Of a DNA stretch of 64,000 nt, positions 24,259-32,640 are shown piece by piece. Position 1 is the stretch's first letter, and every line of letters starts with the position of its first letter. The translations under genes and the position numbers were made by a program. Under the pieces are notes generated by a model. That model searched no databases. It had not been told where the DNA came from and saw only the letters and a list, made by a program, of their open reading frames with translations. The stretch is from Paenibacillus sp. 32352 (GTDB taxonomy: Bacteria > Bacillota > Bacilli > Paenibacillales > NBRC-103111): NCBI RefSeq assembly GCF_002042965.1, contig NZ_MZNT01000011.1:1-64000 (forward strand), in the 5' to 3' direction.

Positions 24259-24594
24259 ATGAAAAGAATAGTTGTAGCTAACGAATCGGACATTATGGAA
24301 CGAAGAGCAAGAGTGATTCATGTGGATGGTGTAGAAATTGCGATTTTCAAACTTTCGGACGGCGGCTTCAGGGCGATTGAGAACAGCTGTCCTCATAAGA
24401 ACGGGAAGCTGTCCGAAGGGATTGTGTGTGATCATCATGTGTTTTGTCCGCTGCATGATTGGAAAATCGATCTGAATGACGGCATCGTGCAGGCGCCTGA
24501 CGAAGGCTGTGTCACAGCATATCGCATAGAAATTGACGAGCAGACGAGAGATGTCGTTCTAGTCCTCGATAGCCCTGATAGTATTGCCTCATAA
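24259..24594 (+). CDS. nirD: Nitrite reductase small subunit, Rieske-type
   Basis: The 111-residue partner of NirB. It keeps the Rieske fold with CPH (in NSCPHKNGKLSEG) and CPLHDW, i.e. both Cys-x-His and Cys-x-x-His ligand sets, so it may bind a [2Fe-2S] cluster as in NasE; enteric NirD lacks these ligands. Start ATG 24259 follows AGGAGGGG. It is 28 bases after nirB, in the same operon. Confidence 0.93.
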   Translation: MKRIVVANESDIMERRARVIHVDGVEIAIFKLSDGGFRAIENSCPHKNGKLSEGIVCDHHVFCPLHDWKIDLNDGIVQAPDEGCVTAYRIEIDEQTRDVVLVLDSPDSIAS

Positions 24595-24627
24595 TCATCT
24601 CGGAGGGTAGAAAAGGAGTTGGAAGGA

Positions 24628-25449
24628 ATGGATTACGTCAAACCGGAGCAGGTTGTGGAACAGATGGTTCAAGCGGGCGTCAATAAGGCCCAGTTATCCA
24701 TCAAAGATTTACTGATTCGAGGATTTTTAGGCGGTGCCATATTGGCCTTTGCCACTACGCTCGCTTTTACCGCATCTGCACAAACGAAGCTGGGGCTCGT
24801 CGGAGCCCTGGTGTTCCCGGTAGGCTTCGTCATGATCGTTCTGCTTGGCTTGGAGCTTGTAACGGGGAGCTTTGCTTTGATCCCGCTGGCGGTTCTTAAT
24901 AAACGAGTATCGGTTCGAAGCATGCTGAACAATTTCTTATGGGTAATTATCGGGCATTTGGCAGGCTCGGTCGCCTATGCGGCTCTCTTTTATGCGGCTG
25001 TAACGAACTTCGGACATGTCAGCGATAACGCCGTTATCCAAACGATCATCAAGACGGCTGAAACGAAGACGAACGGCTATTCGGGCATAGGGTTCGATGG
25101 GATGGTTGCGGTGTTTGCCAAAGCCGTGCTGTGCAACTGGATGGTAACATTAGGTGCGGTTATGGCCATGACAAGTCAATCTACATTAGGAAAAATCGCA
25201 GCCATGTGGCTTCCGATTCTCACGTTTTTCGCACAAGGCTTCGAGCATGCTGTCGTCAATATGTTCGTCATTCCGGCCGGCATGATGTATGGCGCCAACG
25301 TCTCCTTCGGAGGCTGGTGGCTGTGGAATCAAATTCCTGTTCTGCTCGGCAATTTTGTCGGAGGGGTCTTGTTTACCGGGCTGCTGCTCTACTTTACCCA
25401 TATGCGCAAAGATGCGGGCGTTCCTTCCAAAAATTCCAAGGCAGCTTGA
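24628..25449 (+). CDS. nirC: Formate/nitrite transporter (FNT) family channel
   Basis: A 273-residue FNT protein with six membrane segments. Family motifs are visible: LGLELVTGSFALIPLAVL in the first half and AQGFEHAVVNMFVIPAGMMYG in the second, with the pore-lining histidine in GFEHAVVNM. Placed between the nitrite reductase and its sirohaem methyltransferase, it most likely imports or exports nitrite. ATG 24628 is nine bases after AAGGAG; TTG 24619 is in frame but too close to the site. FNT proteins also transport formate or hydrosulfide, so the assignment to nitrite rests on context. Confidence 0.9.
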   Translation: MDYVKPEQVVEQMVQAGVNKAQLSIKDLLIRGFLGGAILAFATTLAFTASAQTKLGLVGALVFPVGFVMIVLLGLELVTGSFALIPLAVLNKRVSVRSMLNNFLWVIIGHLAGSVAYAALFYAAVTNFGHVSDNAVIQTIIKTAETKTNGYSGIGFDGMVAVFAKAVLCNWMVTLGAVMAMTSQSTLGKIAAMWLPILTFFAQGFEHAVVNMFVIPAGMMYGANVSFGGWWLWNQIPVLLGNFVGGVLFTGLLLYFTHMRKDAGVPSKNSKAA

Positions 25450-25535
25450 CCGCCTAATGTCATGAAGTGCTTCCGCTAAAAACGGAGGGCTCTATCATAC
25501 TTTTTCTATAACATAGCTTAGTTGAGGTGCTGCTT

Positions 25536-26300
25536 ATGATGACGAAGAAGGGGAAAGTATTTTTTGTTGGAGCAGGACCTGGCGATCCGGATTTAATAAC
25601 AGTCAAAGGATTGCGATGTATTCAAACCTCCGATGTGATCGTGTATGACCGGTTAGCCAATCCGGAGCTGTTGAAATACGCTCAGCCGAACGCGGAGCTT
25701 ATATTCTGCGGCAAGCATCCGACCCAGCATACGATGGAGCAGGGACAAATCAATGAGCTTATTGCCCGAAAAGCGCTGGAGGGATATACGGTCACCCGCT
25801 TGAAAGGCGGGGATCCCTGCATATTCGGCCGCGTTGCGGAAGAAGCTGAGGTGCTTGCAGATCTCGGGATTTCCTATGAGATTATTCCTGGTATTACTTC
25901 AGGCATAGCAGCTCCGGCTTATGCGGGCATCTCCGTTACGCAGCGCAAAGTAGCGACGACCTTCACGATGGTTACCGGGCATTTATGTCAGGAGGACACC
26001 CTATCCCCGGAGAAATGGCATGCGCTTGCTAACGGAACGGATACGATAGCCTTCTACATGGGGATGGGGAACATTGCGTATCTGTGTGAAGAGCTCATCC
26101 AGTATGGCCGGAACGCGGAGACTCCCGCTGCCGTCATCTCTTGGGGAACCCGCGCGGAGCAAAGAACGGTCACCGGGACTTTGGCCACCATTGCTGCAGT
26201 CGTTCAGCAGCATCAGCTCCCCAACCCAGCTATTATTCTTATTGGCGAAGTCGTCAGGATGAGAGATAAGCTGGCCTGGTTTGAAGAGAAAACAGGATGA
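25536..26300 (+). CDS. cobA: Uroporphyrinogen-III C-methyltransferase
   Basis: Adds two methyl groups from S-adenosylmethionine to uroporphyrinogen III to give precorrin-2, the sirohaem precursor needed by NirB. The 254-residue single-domain form shows GAGPGDPDLITVKG (residues 8-21), YDRLANPELL, LKGGDPCIFGR, IPGITSGIAAPAYAGI and ISWGTRAEQRTVTG. GAGGTG lies six bases before ATG 25536 (ATG 25539 also in frame). It is the last gene of the nir operon, analogous to nasF; no sirohaem ferrochelatase gene is adjacent. Confidence 0.94.
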   Translation: MMTKKGKVFFVGAGPGDPDLITVKGLRCIQTSDVIVYDRLANPELLKYAQPNAELIFCGKHPTQHTMEQGQINELIARKALEGYTVTRLKGGDPCIFGRVAEEAEVLADLGISYEIIPGITSGIAAPAYAGISVTQRKVATTFTMVTGHLCQEDTLSPEKWHALANGTDTIAFYMGMGNIAYLCEELIQYGRNAETPAAVISWGTRAEQRTVTGTLATIAAVVQQHQLPNPAIILIGEVVRMRDKLAWFEEKTG

Positions 26301-26304
26301 AACG

Positions 26305-26346
26305 ATAAGAATCGGCTGAAGCGAATGCTTCGTGCCGGTTCTTTTT
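26305..26346 (+). terminator. Intrinsic terminator of the nir operon
   Basis: AGAATCGGC...GAAGC pairs with GCTTC...GCCGGTTCT and is followed by TTTTTC. Confidence 0.8.
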
Positions 26347-26376
26347 CTATTGTCTGGACATTTTTTTATGATAATT

Positions 26377-26416
26377 AAAAGATCGCGAACCCTTTGCGGG
26401 TAAGCGATCTTTTTTT
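26377..26416. terminator. Second, bidirectional terminator
   Basis: AAAAGATCGC (26377-26386) pairs with GCGATCTTTTTTT (26404-26416). It serves the convergent ECF genes on the minus strand as well. Confidence 0.85.
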
Positions 26417-26439
26417 CATTCTCACTATAACAGCACAAA

Positions 26440-28164
26440 TCAACCTAACAGCCTCTCCAATACAAACAACGCACCAAACAATACAAGCCCAATTCCTACA
26501 AGCAGCCAATCCTTCCGTGCAAACTGGATAGGAACCTTAGTGGAGTTATTCAGCCTCCGCAGCTTATACCCTCGGGCCTCCAAAGCCATGGACAGGTCCT
26601 CCGCATGCTTCATCATGGCAAGAAGAAGAGGGATCATAAATACCGGAACATCGCGCAGACGAAGCGCCCCTTGCTTGGAGGTAGATTTCCCGCGCGCTTT
26701 GACGATGAAGGACATGCGCTCAATTTCCTTCCCGATAAGCGGGATGAACCGCAGCAGCAGGGAAGCGGAGAACGTAAATACAGAGACAGGAACCCGTAAC
26801 CGCTCCAGGAACGATAGTCCCTGCTCCAGGCCGCGCTGCATCATGGTTATACGGGTGCTGGAGGCAAAAGCGACTCCGGTCAGCAGCACCAGGAAAAATA
26901 CCGCTAGCTGACGGGTCGTACCGGATGCAGCTGTTATCGAAAAAGAAATGCTCTGGAAGTGCCACCAGGAATCTGCAGCGGAGATCTGCAAACCGGAAAT
27001 GATACTGGAGATCATGATAAAGATTGCAAAGGCTTTTCCCGCTTTGTATAGAGTCTGCATGGATGCTCTGGCAGCCGCAACAATACCCGCCGTTAATAAG
27101 CATGAAGCCAGCACGCCGGGCCAATGGCTCTGAATCAAAATTCCTGACGATACCGCAACATAGAACAGCCATTTGGCAATAGGATGAAGCAGATGGACAC
27201 CGCTAGCGGTTTGTTTGTCCGGTGCCAAATGGGATCGCTGGTGATCCTCTCTTTCCAGAGAGTCGCTGGCCTTTACAGCCGGCTCACCTGCAGGAAGACC
27301 TCCCGCAGGCTTAATGGATTGCTCCCGCAAGCTTTCCCATAGGGCATCGGCGGTTTCGTCTGCACTAATCGGCCTTCGATCGCTGATTTGGATCCCCGCG
27401 GCCTCCAACTCTACGGCAAGCTGCATTGAGGTTGGCAGCCCGATATGAGCTTTAAGCAGGACGGATGGATCCGTATACAGATCCTTCGGCTCCAATACAG
27501 CTTCCAGCATCCCGCGGCGCATGATGACGACCTGATCGGCAATGGGCAGGAACGTATCCAGATCATGGCTGACTACGACGACTCCTCCGAGGCTTTGGTT
27601 CCGATGGTTGCGTATAGCTCTCAATAACGGTTCGATACTCGGCGGATCGATCCCTGCGGTCGGTTCATCCAGCAGCAGCCATCGGGGTCTCGCGGCTAAA
27701 GTGGCGGCCAAAGCCGCCTTTCGTTTCCAGCCGTCCGATAAGGAGAAGACGGACTCCTTCAGGATGGATTCAGGAAGAGTTAATTGCTCTAACACTTCTC
27801 TTATTCTACTATTCTCTTCCTCTTTGGAAAGACGGAGATGCTTCAAAGAGTACGAAAATTCCTTCCTGACACTGTCGGCGAACAGCTGACGCTCCGGATA
27901 TTGGAATACAAGTCCCGTTTGAAGAAGGGACTCACGGTTCAATCGGTGCCCCCTCCAAAGCGGCTCGTCATCATACGATATGGAGCCAGATGTCAAAGGA
28001 ATCAGCCCTGCCAGCGCATTCAGCAGGGTTGTTTTCCCCGAACCGGTTTGGCCTATGACAAGCGTGATGGTCCCAGGAAGAAATTGATGATTCATTCTTG
28101 AGAGTATCGGATGCCGGTCCTCCTTTGGCGACACAACAGTGACATTTTCGAGCCTGATGGTCAT
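26440..28164 (-). CDS. ECF transporter energising protein: ATPase fused to EcfT
   Basis: The 574-residue product is a fusion. Residues 1-235 form an ABC ATPase with Walker A GQTGSGKTT (38-46), Q-loop region VFQYPERQLF and Walker B WLLLDEPTAG. Its signature reads SLSDGWKRK instead of LSGGQ. After a hydrophilic linker (about 260-330) comes an EcfT-type membrane protein with the coupling motif VKARGKS and a second Ala-Arg-Gly motif, LEARGYK. With the ATPase at 28161 and BioY at 29079 it makes a complete biotin ECF importer. It overlaps the upstream ATPase gene by four bases. BioM and BioN are usually separate, so the fusion is notable. Confidence 0.88.
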   Translation of the reverse strand: MTIRLENVTVVSPKEDRHPILSRMNHQFLPGTITLVIGQTGSGKTTLLNALAGLIPLTSGSISYDDEPLWRGHRLNRESLLQTGLVFQYPERQLFADSVRKEFSYSLKHLRLSKEEENSRIREVLEQLTLPESILKESVFSLSDGWKRKAALAATLAARPRWLLLDEPTAGIDPPSIEPLLRAIRNHRNQSLGGVVVVSHDLDTFLPIADQVVIMRRGMLEAVLEPKDLYTDPSVLLKAHIGLPTSMQLAVELEAAGIQISDRRPISADETADALWESLREQSIKPAGGLPAGEPAVKASDSLEREDHQRSHLAPDKQTASGVHLLHPIAKWLFYVAVSSGILIQSHWPGVLASCLLTAGIVAAARASMQTLYKAGKAFAIFIMISSIISGLQISAADSWWHFQSISFSITAASGTTRQLAVFFLVLLTGVAFASSTRITMMQRGLEQGLSFLERLRVPVSVFTFSASLLLRFIPLIGKEIERMSFIVKARGKSTSKQGALRLRDVPVFMIPLLLAMMKHAEDLSMALEARGYKLRRLNNSTKVPIQFARKDWLLVGIGLVLFGALFVLERLLG

Positions 28165-28982
28165 AATGCTCTCACCGCATTACTCAGTTCATCCGGAGTT
28201 AAGGGCTTGGACTTTAGCCCACAGCCTCGATTTATCAATCGCCGGGCGACCTGAACGGTGAAAGGAGGAGCAAATCCCAATCGTTCGCAAGGACTCTGAC
28301 CGCCGTCCGGCAAGCCATAAAAAAATTCGCGGCTAGGGCCGTCAAACACTATACTTCCTTCTTCCAGGCCAATAACGCGATCTGAGCCCCTTAGCTCATC
28401 CAGCAGCTGCGTAATCCATATTATCGTGTTCCCCTCGGCGTGAAGCTGATGAGCCAGATCTAAAATAGTTTGCCTTGCTAACGGGTCAAGCATAGAAGTA
28501 GCCTCATCAAAAATATAGACGGAGGGGCTAACCGCCAAGCATCCCGCTATGGCCAGCAGCTGCTTCTGTCCCCCGGACAAGGAGGAAGAGGCTGCATGGG
28601 CGAGGGGGGCGAGCCCGACCTTATCAAGAGCCTTCATGGCCAGCTCCTCCAACGAAGGGCCGCTGACTCCAAAATTCGTCAAGCCGAAGCAAACATCTTC
28701 AAATACCGTTTCTCCGATGATGGCGGTATCCGGATTTTGAAAGACGAGCTGCGCTGCCGGGTTGCCGGAAATACATGCGGTGAAGGTGCCGCCGGCAACC
28801 GGATAAAGACCCGCCAGCACTTTGGCCAATGTACTTTTGCCGCTGCCGTTTGTGCCGACGATAGTTACCCATTCTTTGGCGCGTATTTGCATATGGATAT
28901 CCCGAAGGATTGTTTTCTCTGAATCTTGTTGGGGAACCGTGCATGAAACTTGCTCAAGAGATAGAATAATGGCTTCATTCAT
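28161..28982 (-). CDS. ECF transporter ATPase
   Basis: The 273-residue ABC ATPase has Walker A GTNGSGKST (43-51), the Q-loop VFQNPDTAIIGETVFEDVCFGL typical of ECF A components, a standard signature SLSGGQKQL and Walker B VYIFDEATSMLD. It pairs with the degenerate-signature ATPase of the fusion protein, so a heterodimer with one intact and one altered composite site is likely. The start ATG 28982 lies in the bioY intergenic region, 96 bases from bioY, so one BirA-type site could govern both directions. Confidence 0.88.
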   Translation of the reverse strand: MNEAIILSLEQVSCTVPQQDSEKTILRDIHMQIRAKEWVTIVGTNGSGKSTLAKVLAGLYPVAGGTFTACISGNPAAQLVFQNPDTAIIGETVFEDVCFGLTNFGVSGPSLEELAMKALDKVGLAPLAHAASSSLSGGQKQLLAIAGCLAVSPSVYIFDEATSMLDPLARQTILDLAHQLHAEGNTIIWITQLLDELRGSDRVIGLEEGSIVFDGPSREFFYGLPDGGQSPCERLGFAPPFTVQVARRLINRGCGLKSKPLTPDELSNAVRAL

Positions 28983-29026
28983 TCATTTTACTCTTTTCTA
29001 ACCGAAAGGTTTGTGCTAAAATGCAA

Positions 29027-29060
29027 TTGTCAACTTAATCACTCGTACATAGGTTAACAA
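29027..29060. promoter_or_regulatory. BirA (biotin repressor) operator
   Basis: TTGTCAAC (29027-29034) and GTTAACAA (29053-29060) form the interrupted palindrome known for Bacillus BirA boxes (TTGTTAAC-spacer-GTTAACAA), with one mismatch. It lies 19 bases before the bioY start, just downstream of a TAAAAT -10-like element (29017-29022). Biotin surplus should repress transport. Confidence 0.8.
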
Positions 29061-29078
29061 ATAAAAGGAGCGTTTGCA

Positions 29079-29669
29079 ATGAAAAATGGAATTACTACTA
29101 GAGGCATGGCTTTCAGCGCTTTGTTCGGAGCCCTGCTGGTCGTATCCAGCTATCTGAACATTCATCTGGGCTTCACTCCGATTCCCATTTCCCTGGAGAA
29201 TCTGGTTGTCATGCTGACCGGGGCTATTCTCGGACCGCTATACGGATTTATAAGCGTTGCGATGGTCGTCGTTTTGACAGCGTTAGGAATCCCTTTGCTG
29301 CATGGGAGCGGAGGCTTTGCCCTGCTGCTAGGTCCGACCGGAGGCTTTATCTGGGCGTATCCGTTTGCCGCACTGTTGATCGGATGGCTGGTGAAGCGGG
29401 TGAAAGGACGCGGACCTCTAACCTTTGTCATGACGTTTTTGATTCTGGAGCTGTGCGGTTCGCTGTTTTTATATCTTCTCGGGGTTCCGTGGCTCGCCCA
29501 TAAAGCGGGAGTCTCCCTGCAAAAGGCGATGATTATGGGATGCTATCCTTATTTGCCCGGAGATGCCGTGAAGGCCGCATTAGCAGCGGTGATTCTCGTT
29601 CCGATACGTCAAGTTTTCCCGGCATCACGAATCGTTGGAGTGAGGCCAGGTGCTCATTCAGCGAAATAA
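29079..29669 (+). CDS. bioY: Biotin transporter substrate-specific component BioY
   Basis: BioY is the membrane S component that binds biotin. The 196-residue protein has about six hydrophobic segments and the family motifs NIHLGFTPIPISLENLVVML, GSGGFALLLGPTGGF, the repeated acidic/aromatic LELCGSLFLYLLGVPWLA and YLPGDAVKAALAAVI. AAAGGAGCG precedes ATG 29079. A BirA box lies in front, and the energising ATPase and EcfT genes are divergent next to it. Confidence 0.95.
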   Translation: MKNGITTRGMAFSALFGALLVVSSYLNIHLGFTPIPISLENLVVMLTGAILGPLYGFISVAMVVVLTALGIPLLHGSGGFALLLGPTGGFIWAYPFAALLIGWLVKRVKGRGPLTFVMTFLILELCGSLFLYLLGVPWLAHKAGVSLQKAMIMGCYPYLPGDAVKAALAAVILVPIRQVFPASRIVGVRPGAHSAK

Positions 29670-29717
29670 AAAGGTTTTTACACCAATGGCAGCATTGTTC
29701 GAAGAAAAAAACCAATG

Positions 29718-29766
29718 TCAAAAAACGGCCTTCGCAGCATTTGCGAAAGAGCCGTTTCTTTTTTTT
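29718..29766. terminator. Bidirectional terminator between bioY and the deoR-family gene
   Basis: AAACGGCCTTCGCA pairs with TGCGAAAGAGCCGTTT, with T runs outside on both strands (TTTTTTTT on plus, TTTTTT on minus). Confidence 0.88.
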
Positions 29767-29781
29767 GGCTCGCGGATGCTA

Positions 29782-30543
29782 TTAAACGGTAATCAGGTGA
29801 ACCCCGGAGTCTTTAAACAGCTTCATCTGGGATTCGGAAGCCTCCGACCCGGTTATGAAGGTGTGCACGCTGTTGATCGGGGCTACCGTATGAAGAGAGA
29901 CCTTGCCGATCTTCGTATCGTCGGCGACAACGATGATTTCCTGAGCCGATTGAATCATGCTCTGCTTCGTAGGAACAAGCTGCGCCTCCGGATGGGTCAA
30001 GCCGTGAACCGGATGGATGGCCGGCGTGCCGATGAATGCCTTTTGCACGTGGAGGCTCTTCAACAGCGCGTCCGTGTACATGCCGTTCAGCATGAAGCTG
30101 GAATGATAGAGCGTGCCGCCTGTCACGATAACGGTGATCCCTTGGGAGTCCCGGAGCTCGGCAGCCACGTTGATATCGTTGGTCACAACGGTGATGTTGT
30201 TTCGGTTAACCAGATGGCGGGCAATGTGAATCGTCGTCGTGCCGGAATCGATAATCACATGATCCCCGTCTTCAATAAGGGATGCCGCCTTTTTCCCGAT
30301 ACGCGCTTTTTGATCCAATTGATCGCTAACCCGCTCTGAGAAGGACGGCTCGATATTCGCTCCTTTGTCAACAATGACTCCTCCATGGGTTCTCTTCAGA
30401 AGCCCCTCCTGCTCAATCTCCGCCAAATCCCTGCGTATCGTGGCTTCATGCACCTGGAACTCTTTGGCCAGGTCGGATACGGTTGCGACGTGCTGGTGCT
30501 TTACAAGCTCAACAATACGCATTTTACGTTCAGCTGCTAACAA
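29782..30543 (-). CDS. DeoR-family transcriptional regulator
   Basis: The 253-residue protein has an N-terminal DeoR helix-turn-helix (VATVSDLAKEFQVHEATIRRDLAEIE). A sugar-phosphate-binding DeoRC domain follows with DGDHVIIDSGTTTIHIARHL, TNDINVA, TGGTLYHSSFMLNG and IVVADDTKIGKVS. DeoR regulators of this kind sense phosphorylated sugars. The start is taken as TTG 30543, eight bases after AAAGGAGGC; the ATG eight codons upstream lies before this ribosome site. It is divergent from the lipoprotein gene at 30967, its likely target. Confidence 0.88.
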   Translation of the reverse strand: MLAAERKMRIVELVKHQHVATVSDLAKEFQVHEATIRRDLAEIEQEGLLKRTHGGVIVDKGANIEPSFSERVSDQLDQKARIGKKAASLIEDGDHVIIDSGTTTIHIARHLVNRNNITVVTNDINVAAELRDSQGITVIVTGGTLYHSSFMLNGMYTDALLKSLHVQKAFIGTPAIHPVHGLTHPEAQLVPTKQSMIQSAQEIIVVADDTKIGKVSLHTVAPINSVHTFITGSEASESQMKLFKDSGVHLITV

Positions 30544-30676
30544 GAATGACGCCTCCTTTCGTTCCATTTTCGAAAATGCTCATTTATCGGTCCTATACAT
30601 CGTTTTAGAATGTTTACATGTTTTTAGATTATGGAGAAAAAGGAGCTGTGTCAAGAAAAACTTAACATTTCACGCA

Positions 30677-30704
30677 TTGACAACAAAAGAAAAACGTATA
30701 TAAA
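30677..30704 (+). promoter_or_regulatory. Sigma-A promoter for the orphan lipoprotein gene
   Basis: TTGACA (30677-30682), a 16-base spacer and TATAAA (30699-30704) make a near-consensus promoter in the 423-base interval 30544-30966 between the divergent DeoR-family and lipoprotein genes. It implies a 5' leader of about 255 bases. Confidence 0.7.
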
Positions 30705-30760
30705 ATGAATTAAAACGAACACAATCAAACATATATTGTTTGTATTCGCTCGTTATACAG

Positions 30761-30856
30761 AAAGGAGGCAGGGTAACCAGTTTTTTTACATAACAGTAAT
30801 GAAATATTTCGAGGCTCCCCGTAAGGTGCCAGAATCAGCTTCGGGGCCGTGGCATC
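30761..30856 (+). other. Leader region with possible RNA pseudoknot and isolated Shine-Dalgarno
   Basis: AAAGGAGG (30761-30768) has no start codon at useful distance. Downstream, CCCCG (30817-30821) can pair with CGGGG (30842-30846), and GGTGCCA (30825-30831) with TGGCATC (30850-30856, one G-U pair). The pairings interleave as in an H-type pseudoknot, or could be alternatives. A 46-codon ORF (ATG at 30799) covers this stretch but lacks a ribosome site. Confidence 0.35.
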
Positions 30857-30966
30857 ACTTTGCAGGGGATTTTGGCAAGGCAGCCGGTCAGACATACAGT
30901 TGCAGGATAGAACGAAATAAGTTGAAGCTTGCTTGATAACAACACTATTTTCGTGGAGGCGCTGAT

Positions 30967-32310
30967 ATGAGAAAACGAAAAGCTGTTTCACTACTAGCGA
31001 TAACAGCGGTGGCAGGCGGCGTCCTGCTGACCGGCTGCAGTACCGGTAAAGAGGTCAAGCCGAATTCAGAGACGGCCAATCCGGCCGTAGAAGAGCTGTA
31101 CAATAATGAACCGGTGACATTGCGATTTTATTCCCATAATGCCGGGATCCTTAGTGATGCCGACCTGGAGGAGCTTATCAGCAAGCCGGTTCGTGCCAAA
31201 TACCCGAACATTACTCTGGAGCTTATTAAAGGAACCAACCTCGATAAAATGCTAGCCGCAGGCGAGGTACCTGATATTATTGCCACAAGCAATTATTATT
31301 TGCATGATGTGCTGCAAATGGGCCTCGGCACGGATTTGAACGATTTCGTAAAAAGCCAGCGCATCGACATGGGCCGTTTTGAACCGGAAGCAGTCAACGT
31401 CATGAAAAGCTTCGGCAAAAAAGGCGAGCTGTACGGAGTCCCCTATGCCATGAACTACGGTGTGCTTGCATATAACAAGGACATTTTCGATAAATACGGC
31501 GTTCCTTATCCCAAAGACGGGATGACGTGGAACCAAATCCTGGAGCTGGCCCGCAAGGTTACTCGTGCAGATCAAGGCAACCAATATATCGGCCTGGATA
31601 TGGGAGATCCCCAGACCTTAACCCGCGCTTACTCACTTCCTGTAGTGGACGATAAGCAGGAGAAGGCGGTATTGACCTCCGACGGTTATAAAAAAGTGTT
31701 CGGCCTATACCAGCAGCTGTACGAAATTCCAGGCATTGTCGACTCCAAGAAAAAGTATACGTATGGTATCGATGCCTTCCTGAAGGAGCAGAAGGTGGCG
31801 ATGTTTCCGTACTGGATTTCCGCATTGACCGCGCGATTGCCGCAGCTGAAGGAGCCGGGCAAGGATTTTAACTGGGATGTTGTCTCGTTCCCTTCCATGG
31901 ATGACCGGCCTGGCTTAGGAAGAGAGATTGATTTCCATCTGGCGATGGTTCCTCCTAATACCCCGCACCCCAAAGCAGCCTATGCCGTAATCCAAAGCTT
32001 GATCAGCGATGCGGCCCAGACGGCCATGAACCGATCGGGCAGCCGATTATCCATATTGAAGGATCCGGCTATCCGTAATCAGTTTGCTGCAGATGCCAAG
32101 CTGTATGACGGCAAAAATCTGCTCGGTATTTTCGCTGTGAAGCCTGCGCCATTACCAGAAGCGACGGCTTATGACGTGAAATCCTACAGCTTCTTAAAGG
32201 AAGGGATCAAGTCGATGGTTAACGACGGCAAGGATATTAATACTGCATTAAGAGAAGCCAATGACAAGGCGGACAAATACATACAAGAAATGAAAGCCGC
32301 TGCCAAATAG
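30967..32310 (+). CDS. Sugar ABC transporter solute-binding lipoprotein (orphan)
   Basis: A 447-residue family-1 solute-binding protein with lipobox LLTGC (Cys24). VPYPKDGMTWNQILELARKV and DGKDINTALREANDKADKYI closely parallel the lipoprotein at 10742, so the two are paralogues. GGAGGCGCTGAT precedes ATG 30967. No permeases or ATPase are adjacent. The divergent DeoR-type gene probably regulates it. The ligand is presumably an oligosaccharide, not identifiable from sequence. Confidence 0.9.
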   Translation: MRKRKAVSLLAITAVAGGVLLTGCSTGKEVKPNSETANPAVEELYNNEPVTLRFYSHNAGILSDADLEELISKPVRAKYPNITLELIKGTNLDKMLAAGEVPDIIATSNYYLHDVLQMGLGTDLNDFVKSQRIDMGRFEPEAVNVMKSFGKKGELYGVPYAMNYGVLAYNKDIFDKYGVPYPKDGMTWNQILELARKVTRADQGNQYIGLDMGDPQTLTRAYSLPVVDDKQEKAVLTSDGYKKVFGLYQQLYEIPGIVDSKKKYTYGIDAFLKEQKVAMFPYWISALTARLPQLKEPGKDFNWDVVSFPSMDDRPGLGREIDFHLAMVPPNTPHPKAAYAVIQSLISDAAQTAMNRSGSRLSILKDPAIRNQFAADAKLYDGKNLLGIFAVKPAPLPEATAYDVKSYSFLKEGIKSMVNDGKDINTALREANDKADKYIQEMKAAAK

Positions 32311-32322
32311 CCATTCGTAACA

Positions 32323-32365
32323 GAGGACATCTCCTAAGTTGATTTACAGGGGAGGTCCTTTTTTC
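32323..32365 (+). terminator. Intrinsic terminator
   Basis: GAGGACATCTCCT pairs imperfectly with AGGGGAGGTCC and is followed by TTTTTT. Confidence 0.75.
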
Positions 32366-32424
32366 ATTGTGCGGTTTAGCGATAATCATTGACATAATAT
32401 TTTGCTAAAGTCGGGAAAAACCCA

Positions 32425-32481
32425 TTGACATACCGACGGTAGGTATTTTATTATTAGTTTATAAACAAACCGACGGTCGGT
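32425..32481 (+). promoter_or_regulatory. Promoter with two TetR-type operators
   Basis: TTGACA (32425-32430) and TATTAT (32449-32454) are 18 bases apart. TACCGACGGTAGGTA (32431-32445) fills the spacer. A second copy, ACCGACGGTCGGT (32469-32481), is a perfect palindrome around one central base and overlaps the expected transcription start region. This is the shape of TetR-family operators. The rest of 32311-32640 holds only the terminator and the ribosome site; no tetR gene is in the window. Confidence 0.65.
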
Positions 32482-32640
32482 AATGCAAAAGTCATTAGTA
32501 CGATGGGTGCAATACCGATGGTGTACAGCAGAAGTAGGAGGACAGATTTACAAGAAGGAATGGAAGCTAGCATAGAATGTGTTATGCCAAAGCGAATACG
32601 ATGAATGAATAGACGATTAGTATGGGAGGAAATGATCTTA

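Noticed and set aside
29650..30339. 229-codon plus-strand ORF after bioY
   Set aside because: It passes through the bioY terminator and is antisense to the DeoR-family gene.
30736..30936. Small ORF in the leader of the lipoprotein gene
   Set aside because: The AAAGGAGG inside it has no start codon at suitable spacing, and the region is better explained as RNA structure.
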